NCBI GenBank assembly: GCA_022577435.1
Contig: JAKOON010000007.1
Location: forward strand, 3,616,926-3,680,925
Reading direction: 5' to 3'
DNA: 64,000 nucleotides
Source of the DNA: Embiotoca jacksoni
Taxonomy: Eukaryota; Chordata; Actinopteri; Embiotocidae
Positions 12,050 to 21,847 of this stretch are shown here, piece by piece (position 1 is the first letter of the stretch; each line of letters starts with the position of its first letter). Both the position numbers and the translations under genes were made by a program. The notes under the pieces are model-generated. The model had not been told where the DNA came from and did no database searches. It saw only the letters and a list, made by a program, of their open reading frames with translations.

Positions 12050-15000
12050 AATCGCAGCACGGCCGACAGGAAAAGAGCTCGACAATGTGGTAACTATAAC
12101 AATGTGACGGAGCCCGAGTACGACGTGGTGGACGACCACGTGGAAGTGTTCAACGTGCGCATACTTCCTGCGAAGCCCATAGATGATGAGAGAGCGTACG
12201 CAGGTAGAGAAGGAAACCATGACACACTTACCACTTGCTCATCTTCGTTTTTCACTTTTGTTTCACTTCCCGTTTGGGTTGTTTAGATTTTAGTATTAGA
12301 ATCGAGTTTCAATGAAATTTGCGTTCTAGTTTTGGTTTCATGAGTTACTGTTGACTTTAAGTCTCACTTTAAAAAGGCACGTTATTTTGTATCCCAAAAT
12401 CAAAACCTGTGAAACTAAACATTATTTTTATTGCACAAGTTAACCCGAGGCTCCATTTGCTTTATTATTATTTTAGTTTGTTTTAAACCCTCGGTGGGCC
12501 GAGACGTGAAGCGAGTAATTCTGTCCATCTGTAGGTAGTCAAGCTGACCTTTAATGAACATCAATCCACCTGTCTTTCACTTCTCCCCAAATATATGCAA
12601 ATACAATACATCTATTTCATAAATATAGTGTCATATTCACATCCAAAACCATAGAAATAAACTATTAAGTCCCAAACTTGTACAAACTCTAAGTGCACTT
12701 TAGCTGACACAATGAGGCTGAGTATGTTTCACTTTCCTACACAGAAAAACTCCAGTGAATATAATTAGAATGAAGCTGAATGAAGTGCAAGAGAACTAAA
12801 AAAAATAAAAAATAGAAAAAAAACAACTCCACTGCAGACTGTGGTGAGAATGAAAGCAGCGTGGATGTGAGAGAGAGCTCACGCTGAGTGAGCATGATCT
12901 GCCAGTGGGTCTCCAGGGCCATCTGTTGGCTGAGTCAGACTGCGGGAGATTACAATTATCCAGGAGCCGAAGGGGAGGAGAGGAAAGCATGTAGTGTGAA
13001 CAGACTCCCTTTACTCTCCTGCATGGATGTGGCCCACAGCCAGGGGCCTCACAGCTGCACGTCGACAACTTCATACTGAATGTGGCTTTTAAATTTGTTC
13101 ACACTCTGAGTATTTTCCCTCTGTAATCAATACAGTCTGCCTCCGCAGTGCACTACTGGGACCGGCATCGACCGACTTAGGAGAATGATACAAACTCAAA
13201 GAGTGTTTCAAGTGTCAACTAACAGTGGAACTGAAACTTGTATCATTACTGATCAAAGTGTGGCCATCACAGTTTCTTTTTTGCTTTCAAGACAGGGATC
13301 TTATGCGGTCAACGTCTGCTCAGAGCCTTTCATCAGCCTCCACTGTAAGGTTTCTTTTGTTGCTCTTTAATGAATGTACTATTCCAGCTGAACTTCTCTG
13401 CGGTCTGTACTCTACACTTCGCTGTGCTCTTCACTCAATCAGGGTAACTCTGACATCCTTCCCAGATTACCACCCAGAAGAACCGCACACATGCCAGGTA
13501 AAGTTTCAAAACATGGCATGATTGGAAATGTGATGATTGTGGTGCAGACGTGTCAAAGTAATCGTGGGAGAAGCTCAAATCTAAGGGAATTATGTAACTT
13601 TCGGAAAATATATATATAAAATAAATAAGTTAAATACATAAGCGCACAGTTTCTGCAGAGGCCTTGCTATTGCAGACTGTGTTGGTCTGGTACAAGTAGC
13701 ATATGGTGGCACATATGAGCTAAAATTAGCAAAGTTTAGACAGATATTACTGAGTCTTGTCACTGACTTTATGACTTTTCTCTTCTCGGCTATTGGCTGC
13801 TGCTCAGAAAAAGGTACATTGGGTCACTAAAGCAGTATAATTTAATACATACATATAGTTAACATTCAATTAAATGGCCGTGTGGAATATGAAAGAGTTA
13901 CTAATAATACTGAAAACACTGAGAATCATCATCCATGTTGGCAGGGTTGTTTTTTTTTTTTTTTTTTTAGCACAGTGAATTGATTTTACTGCACAATTAC
14001 TGCATTGTTCAAACCTTTGTTTTCAGGAAAATATCTATGATAAATCTCCTGTATTCTGCAGTTAAGTTCAAAACTATAGTGATAACTCTGTATCATGCAA
14101 AAAACATGTAATGCACCCTTCACATCACACTGTGAAAACCACTTGTGAAAAACCTATATTTTCGGTTTAAGAAAACAAATCCATGAATCCATGTAATCAG
14201 GGTTAGAAAAAGATTTCTTTAAGGATAAACCATGTTGTTTTCTCACAGACTTGAACTCCTGTCTCCAGGTTATAAGTCCTGTGTTTGAACCCGTCCAACC
14301 ACCCCTGACCTACCTTTCTACTCAGACTTTAGTACTTTTGTGCTTTGTCAAATGACCTCGCACGACCTCCGTCACATGACCTCCCTCTTTGACCCCGGTC
14401 ATGTGTGCGTGTACGTTTCTCACTGGGGCGAGGCAAAACACTGACACAGTATCCTCTGTAGTGAACCGATGGGTTTGTTGTGATGCCCGGCTGCTAGTAA
14501 ACACAATCAACCAACTATTATCTGTAGACACGGATATTTGATTTTCTTCAATTGTTGCTTAAGATCAAAGAATAAATTAAAAAAACAAGTTGATATTGAA
14601 TTCCGCGTTTGTCACGTGACCAGAAACACACCTCCGAACAACCTGAGTATTAAAGCTTATTGGTATATGCTGTCAGACCACAATGAAAAATACAAGATCT
14701 TTTACTGACGGGGGTTACAGCTACTGACCTCAATACATCGAAGCGTGTAACACTACAGTTGCTTATCTTCACACCAGATTAATGACTCTCTGTTGTAACT
14801 TTAAAAAAAAAAAGAAGCTCTAAACATCTTAAAATAATGTAAAACCTGCCAAGTAACCACTATCAGCCATGCATAAATATAGTAGAGTGCATTATTTCCT
14901 TTTAAATTGGATAAAAGCTGAATGTTTCCCGAAAGAATCGATCGCTTAAAACTGCCAGTCAGTGCTTACTTTTCACATCCGCCTTTTTTAGGGCCTGCTG

Positions 15001-17370
15001 TGAACAGAAACCTGAAGCCCAGCAGACGAAAGGCCAAACCAGGTAACAACATCTGAATAACTAAAAAAACAAAAAACAACAACAAAAAAAAAATTCTCTC
15101 TCAGGGTCACAAAAACATCTCAAATATTCACGTTTCATTTACAGAAAAGAAGTTCCCACCTGTGCAGCCAGGAGAGCCGGTAAACACCTGAGACATGTAC
15201 AACAAGGCAAACTTATTTTGTGTCTATAAATCGTGTTGATTGAAACTCAGATCACTTTCCTCTCTTTCTTTCCTCACAGCACTCACACAGGTAATGTTTT
15301 TTCTCTCACTACTCTGGTTATTCTTTGTTGGGTTGAAACGGGTGATGGGTGGACTCACGGCTTTCGTCTGTGCTCCTCCAGGCATTCTCCATCCTCTTCG
15401 CCCTTCACCTTGGAGTTGGCTAATCACATGGCTGGAATGCTTCTCAATGAACCCTGCAGGAGAGAGTGAGTACAGTTTTACTGTCCCGGAAAGCAGGTAG
15501 AGAGAGTCACTTGTCCTAATAAGTCTTCAATGTTGCTTCAGAGAACTTGCATGACTGCACAGTACAGTTTGTACAGTGTGGCAGTGACACCATCTGCTGG
15601 TTGGAAAAATAATCACAGAAAAGGCTTTATTCACAAAGCATATTGACATGTTCATATGTTCTTTCTTTTTTTTAATTTCATTAGACAACAGTGGACAACA
15701 AAAAAAGTAAGAGGAGAACTATTTTAATAATAGCTTAGAAAATCTATTTAACTTATACGCAGTGTCTTAAAATCACGGTGACTCCTGTAACCCTGAAATA
15801 ATAAATAGTAATGTTTTTCTGGAAATATATTATCAATCAGCCCTTTCAGAAGTGATATTATCATTATAATTTCACAAATTATATATTTTTCCACCTAATT
15901 CATCTTTTAACTTGCAGTAAAAACAAAAAAAAGTAATTTTTGTTTAATGTCTTTTAATGTTTCTAACAGGGAGAATTCAGTTACACAAAAGGTAAGGTCA
16001 AATAAAACTAAAGAGTTAATGAATATCCTATTTTGTAGAAAATCATCTTCTTATATGCGATTTTGTTGAATGTATTTTTAGGTGCACACAGTGCTGAAAG
16101 TGTTTCAGAGAACAGTCACAGACATTCTTTGGATTTGGAGACTCACATCCTAGAAAACAGGTGAGACTTATATTTCACGTATATGTCATGGTTGAAATGC
16201 ACTTATTGTAAGTCGCTTTGGACAAAAGCGTCAGCTAAATGAAATGTAATGTAATATTTCTCAGGCTTTTCAGGACGTCACGTTACATCACGTCTGATTT
16301 AAATGCGCTTTTTCCTTCCTTTATTTAGAGCACAACTAAATCTTGGTAAGTATGTTAGAGAGCAATATTTTTTATTACAGTTAATGATTAAATAAATCAA
16401 CATTACCGTGTATTTAAAGAAAGGGTGCCATCAAAACGTCATCACCATGAGTGGCCGCAGACTAAAGAAGACTTTGACCTGCACGACTTTGCTCCGATAG
16501 AAAAGCCTCAACAGGTAAACAAGCTGCTACATAATCAATTCAAATTCGTCATATGATGCAGAATAATATCTGCTCTTTCACCACATGATATTGAGTGGCT
16601 GTGAAAGTCATTGATCACTGAACTGTATGGCAGACCTACTGCGAGGAGGACTGGTACGTCGGAGCCTGCAGTCGAGCAGATGCCGAGCACGCCTTACACC
16701 TGGTGAACAAGGTACCTCAAAATGAATGAGAAATGTACCCGATGTACCTGAATATGGTCGAAGCTTAGTTTGATGTTATGAAAAACACACTCGCTCAATC
16801 TTCAAACAAAGACTGGAAACAGGGGGAAACAGTTAGCCTGGCTCTGTTCAAAACACACAAGTACACCAGCAAACGAGCAAGCTACAAAAACCAAACAACA
16901 GGTTGTGGTTTTACAGATTATTATGCGACTGTCTTAACCATGCCTTCTTCTTTTCATAATTCCTGAGTAGGATGGAGCGTTTTTGATACGAGACTGCTCC
17001 ATCAACACCGGCAGTGAACCCTTGGTACTGGTTGTGTATCACGAGAAGAAAGTCTATAATGTAAAGATTCGGTACATCGAGAGCATGAGCAAGTTCGCCC
17101 TGGGAACAGGACAACGTTCGAACGACGTGAGTGGACGAGCGCCTAGGAGACAGTTTGACAAACGCCCTCTCCGGCATTACATTCACTGTAACTCACTTCC
17201 TTTCTGTTTCTCCTCAGTTGTTTGACTCTGTGGCAGACATCATCAAGTTCCACTCCATATTTCCAATAGTACTCATCAGTCTCAGAAATATGCCCGCAAA
17301 CAAATATCCAGAAAACTGTGTGCTGACATGTCCAGTAACGAAAAGGGATGTTGACCAGCTGCTACAATAA
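12050..17370 (+). CDS. clnk: SLP-76-family SH2 adaptor, CLNK-like
   Basis: Adaptor of immunoreceptor signalling; family members bind phosphotyrosine and assemble SH2/SH3 partners in the cytosol. Exons seen: 12050-12203, 13466-13497, 14992-15042, 15145-15179, 15280-15290, 15382-15465, 15685-15706, 15970-15991, 16082-16160, 16329-16345, 16420-16514, 16634-16711, 16971-17126, 17218-17370. Phases agree at every junction except 13497 to 14992, where an exon of 3n+1 bases is missing from my model. The first exon carries acidic tyrosine motifs (YNNV, YDVV) and ILPAKP, close to the CLNK/SLP-76 ILPA(K/R)P motif. The middle is basic and proline-rich (PAVNRNLKPS). The last three exons are a complete SH2 domain starting WYVGACS, with FLIRD holding the phosphotyrosine-binding Arg. 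The start codon is unresolved. CLNK, rather than SLP-76 or BLNK, is preferred from ILPAKP and the adjacent znf518b, which neighbours CLNK in mammals. Confidence 0.85.
16185..16255 (+). repeat. L2-type LINE/SINE 3' tail, copy 1
   Basis: The segment runs from 'atggttgaaatgcacttat' through 'gtcgctttggacaaaagcg' to a short TGTAA repeat. This matches the conserved 3' stem-loop and TGTAA tail of fish L2-clade LINEs and the SINEs they mobilise. It sits in the clnk intron between exons ending at 16,160 and starting at 16,329. Two more copies in inverse orientation lie at 35.0 and 51.0 kb. Confidence 0.75.
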
Positions 17371-17623
17371 CAAAAGCAAAAGATAATCTGTTCAATCCCA
17401 TCTGGTTCCTCACATCCTGCTGTGTATTATAATTTTTTTTTTTTATCATGTTAGGAAAAATTACTTTGCATACAATTGTGTTGATCAGAACCGAACATCA
17501 TTTATAACTGCGATTAATAATTATTTGGATAATCCCATTAACCGTTATCAGTTGTTTTTATTTTTGTTACAAAGAGTTCAAAACCAAACCTTCATGATAT
17601 ATTTTTCTTGTACCAACAACTCC

Positions 17624-17629
17624 AATAAA
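17624..17629 (+). terminator. Candidate clnk poly(A) signal AATAAA
   Basis: Canonical AATAAA about 250 bases after the clnk stop codon, in an AT-rich 3' stretch. It is the first canonical hexamer I noticed downstream, and no transcript evidence is available. Confidence 0.5.
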
Positions 17630-17901
17630 CAAAGATTATCTACATATAAAAACAGCAAACACATATGTCACAATAAAAGCAGAGTATTTGTCATTGTTTT
17701 CTTGGTATATAAATTCAACTATGATAAAATATTTTCTAACAAATAAACTACACATTGAGTACAAAAATACTTTGCAATTCTTATTTTGTCCATTTTTTTT
17801 TTTTTTTTTTGATCAAGCTGAATGTTTTCATGGTTTTCAGACATATTTTATTCCATTAGAACCGGGAAGCATGCAAACAAAGTGGGATGTAGGCGGCTAA
17901 A

Positions 17902-18085
17902 TCAACATGATAAAATAGTCAGCATGATTATTATTTGTTTGTTTTGCACCTGCTGGGGGTCCAGCAGCTGCCCTGCAGTGTCCTTCAGGTGGGCCAACAC
18001 CAGTCTTTCAAAAGACTTCATGGCTACAGACGTCAGGGTGACGGGTCTGTGGTCATTTAGTCCTGTGATGGAGGTGTTTTTTTTA
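17902..18085 (-). pseudogene. LINE reverse-transcriptase fragment
   Basis: On the minus strand, about 45 residues read LNDHRPVTLTSVAMKSFERL and on to a LLDPQQ ending. This is the N-terminal 'N-(D/Y)-RP-(V/I)-(A/T)-LTS...K..ER' block of non-LTR retrotransposon reverse transcriptases. The frame then runs into a GTT/CA simple repeat at about 18,085-18,139. Only a remnant of the enzyme is present, so it is a dead copy. The family (L2, Rex1 or RTE type) cannot be settled from this piece. Confidence 0.75.
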
Positions 18086-18365
18086 CCGTTTGTTGTTGTT
18101 GTTGTTGTTGTTGCATCGGCGCACACACACACACACACATGCCCTCACAAAAACTGATGCACGATGTCACAGCGTCAGCGAGAGCGTGCAGGTCTGCGGC
18201 TGCAGCCTCAAAAAAACGCTCCGGTCAGTGCAGTTAAAGCAGCCTGCAGCTCCAGCTTCGACTCGTCGGTCCATCTCCTCACCGTCTTGACCACAGGCTC
18301 GGAGGATTTTAATTTCTGCCTGTAAGTCGGGACGAGATGCCACCAGGCGGTGATCGGAGAGTCCC

Positions 18366-18390
18366 GGGGGGGGGGGGGGGGGGGGGGGGG
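18366..18390. repeat. Uninterrupted 25-G tract
   Basis: Twenty-five consecutive G on the plus strand. It gives poly-Gly/poly-Pro open frames on the two strands, which should not be read as proteins. Tracts this long are unstable and prone to sequencing length error. Confidence 0.95.
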
Positions 18391-20519
18391 AACGGGGCGA
18401 AATGCGTCCTGCGTACCCGTACAAGCAGTGGTGTTATTGTCTCTGGAGGGACACGTAACGCAGCTGTCTGTATTTGGGAAGTTTGTGGCTGAGGTTTTTG
18501 CTTTTGTTAAAATAAAAAAAAATCCCCACCTCCCCAAGAACAATGAGCAGGGAGTCCGGGTGGGGTTTCTCCACGTTGTTCATCTGGTCAGCCGGGTGTT
18601 GGAGGCCTTCCGGTGGGATGTAAAACACCGACCGGAATGAACGAGGACGGTTTGCAGTTTATGAACAGGGTCTCTTTAAGTTTGAGGACTGCATGATTTC
18701 TGTAACATGTGATTTAAGATCTAATTATTAAAATGGAAATAACTAGATACCTAAAAAAAAAAAAAAATGTACACGTAGCGCTGTAAGTAGGTGTACTTGT
18801 GTTTCAGCACGGCGTGTACAATTTTAACAACCACCAGCCAGACTGAAGCAGGATTGTTTTTCTTGACCGTTAAATGAATCTAAATGAAAAGTCTATTTAG
18901 GTCAGTTCATTTTCAGCCTCATCTAACAGTCTAATTAACCCCGGTGTGCGTAAACACTCGAGCCTGACCGTCGTTGTAATCTACCGTGACTAATTTCTTC
19001 TCAAGATGTTTCGGACATGTTATTCGCTGAAGTCCATTGAGCTGCTGTGGTTTACAGGAACCTGCTTTGTTGATGAATAGCTGGCGGTACAAACATAATT
19101 AACATTATCGGGAACACCTGCGCTGTTTGTTTCAGAACAAATCAAAATGGCCGCTGTAAAGACAAAAAAAAAAAAATATAACCTTAAGAAAGGTTTTGTG
19201 TTGATCAAGAAAACGTCATGTCATGACCTCTGCTGAACAAAGAGGAGTAGACCATCAAAGTTGAACATATTTACGTTGTTTTTAATAGAAAAAAGAGGAG
19301 TTACACAAATGTTGTTATAAAAGCATGGATCACAATGATAATGAACACTGCAAATGGAATTAAACCATAAAACACTTTGACTAATTCTCACGCGGATGAG
19401 AAGGGAGTTTCTTGGCAAAGGAAAGCATTCGGAAACAACTTGAAAAGAATGACATGTAACAAAGGCTTCACAGCAGCTTTAGACACTGCAGTGTAACGAG
19501 AGTAAAACTGCATCGGGTTGATGCAGAAGACGCCTTTCTCTACCGAGTACGAACACCAGTTATCACATTTTATATTTATAGGTATATACACAGTAAAATC
19601 TGAACGTGACTAAGACGTATGTACACAATATAAGCTGGAGGCAACCGACACCTACAAACGTATAGGTCTTGGCGTCCTCGCACGTGATGGTTATATTATA
19701 AACAAGAACACACAGGTGTCGTAATGCTGTCGTAAGATGAGAAACAGATCTGCAAAATATCGGGACAGGGGTTTGGTTGATGCTTATGAAAAATATACAA
19801 CAGGTTTTAGGTGCTCAAAGGATCTCCACAGGCATTGAGCATCTTCACGGAAGGAAAATGCAAAAACAAAAAAAACACAAAAAAAAAACAGCACATGGCT
19901 TTTTTTCTTTTCTATTACAGTAATAAACCAGTCTGGGTTGCTTTTATCTGTCTCAAAGTTATTTGAAGAGAAAATAAAAACCGCCTCAGGGAGTGAGGTC
20001 CGACAGGATTTTTCAAAATAGCTCATTTCTAGGGCTGTAAAGTAAAATAAGTTAAACACTTGTCAAAACAATTGTACAATAATTGACACGAGACTGTATA
20101 ATAAAATTAAAAAAAAATACACAATTGTTGTTTCAGACTTGTGTTCTTGCTGCCTTCTGTTTGAGTTAGAATAGAAAGAAACCTTCATTAAGCCCTCCTT
20201 TTAATGCATCTCCGTGTCTGGACTAGTAGGAAGAGGACGGTGTCGCACTCGTGACATTTTAGTTGACTATTACATGTCATGCAAATAATTGTGATTCAGG
20301 ATTTTTCTTTTTCTGATCCATTTTATAATCACCAATATAGTAAAAGCCTGATCACATTTTAGAACCTTAAACATTGGGAAATGATAGTTGCACTCAGCTT
20401 TTTCTTTTTTTTTTTTTTTTTTACAGATTAATGGAAGCGATATTAACAATCGCGTCATATGACTGCGGTCGGCTCAAATAGCTGCAATCGGGGGATTATG
20501 CAACAATCGTGAGAGGTCT

Positions 20520-21320
20520 AGGAATAGTCCAAATTTGAGCCTTTTAACGCCGGCCTCGCAGAAACCACGAGCGACGAAGTCCCAAACGTTTTAAGTTTAT
20601 CGCCGATATCGGCCAGCGGAGCGGTAAACCCGGACGCGCGTCCCACGGTTCCCAAGTTTGAAGCACAACGGGGACATTTTCACTTCACGCGGCAGATGAC
20701 GCACGGCTGCCAAACGTTTCTCAAAACGATCGGCGCGCGGGCCGGGCGCATGCCCGAGTTCCATTATTTACACCTCGCAGCAGCTTTTTCCCCCCATCGG
20801 TCCGTTTCGTTTGATGAACTTAACGGGTGACTCGCGGCCCCTCTGAAACGTACGCCGCGGTCCTGAAACATTTCCCCCAAATACGAGAGTTTGCGAAGAG
20901 CGGCCGGGCGCTCCGCTGGAAACTTTCCCCGCCGCGCAGGCCTGCGAGCCGCGATCTCCGAGAGGCCCGCGGTTTCTCCGGCCGTGTCCGGAGGAGCTTT
21001 AGAAATGAAGACAAATCTTCAGGACGGCTGCGCCAGTTTACTATTCAATTCAGTTCCGTTAACATAGCGTCAAATCAACACACACGACACAATCTCGGCG
21101 CGCCACGCAAATTAAGACTTTACAATATTGGGAGACGAACCCGAAAAGTCATCGTTTCCCACGTTGAGCTTCATCGGTGTTGAAATGTTGACTTTTCAGA
21201 TGTCTTTACGCGACGAGACGTCTGTCGTCACGGAAATGGGGACGATCTCAAATGCGCAAAAAAATAGTTTACCGTCGGCGACGGCCGGATCTGTTCTGTC
21301 GGTGCGAATGTTACAAACAG
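20520..21320. promoter_or_regulatory. Orphan CpG-dense block (CpG-island-like)
   Basis: In AT-rich surroundings this block is visibly GC-rich and packed with CG dinucleotides (for example 'gatcggcgcgcgggccgggc' near 20,730). It lies 0.5-1.3 kb beyond the znf518b stop codon. An Arg-rich frame of 118 codons (20,827-21,183, +) spans part of it but resembles nothing I know. Options are an unmethylated intergenic island or promoter of an unannotated transcript, or GC-rich 3' UTR of znf518b. The composition is seen; the function is inference. Confidence 0.5.
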
Positions 21321-21847
21321 AAACGGGTTGTTGTTGTTGTTGTTTTTTTTGAGTTAAATATTGCACGTGTGGTTTGACTTGTACCCATCATTTATCTGCG
21401 TACTGCCTCCGCTGCAGATTGCGGCACTGAGGTTCCAGATGCACCGTGACATATTAGTGATGCAAACAAAACAAAAAAATAAATAAGTTTTTCAAAGGCA
21501 TGCATTAATTTGACAGATCTACTGGTTTCTCAAACTTCTGAGACAGTACTTAGCATCTGTGTATTTCCGACTGTAATCTACAGCGGCAGACAGTCCGTGG
21601 TTTAAAGCAATCAAACTGCATTGCACTCAAATATTACATATATTACATATAAGACAATGTTCAGTGATACTCAGATGTCCATGTTTTTTTTTGTTTTTTT
21701 TTTAAATTCTTATCCTCACATAAAGAAAATAATTACCTTGATTTTTTTTTTTTTTTCCAGGCAACGTTAACATCTCTTCATTGTAATACTAGTTATTTTC
21801 CTCCTGCAATGTACGACGTCTGCCCATTGATGCATTGTCCGATACGT

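Larger units (their letters stand above)
17630..20519. other. Convergent gap between clnk and znf518b
   Basis: No gene of its own is seen. It holds a LINE reverse-transcriptase fossil, CA, GTT and poly-G runs, and AT-rich sequence that probably includes the znf518b 3' UTR, since that gene is read leftward from 24.3 kb. Sequence at 18,140-18,640 has several open frames on both strands but no product I recognise, and it may be more of the same retroelement. Confidence 0.5.

Noticed and set aside
13148..13177. clnk exon candidate reading VHYWDRHRPT after a good acceptor
   Set aside because: It fits the phase of the exon ending at 12,203 but meets a stop after 10 residues with no GT donor before it. 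The exon at 13,466-13,497 fits the same phase and has a clean donor.
20827..21183. 118-codon Arg-rich frame as a protein gene
   Set aside because: High CpG content makes stop codons rare. No domain is recognised, so I report the block and not a gene.
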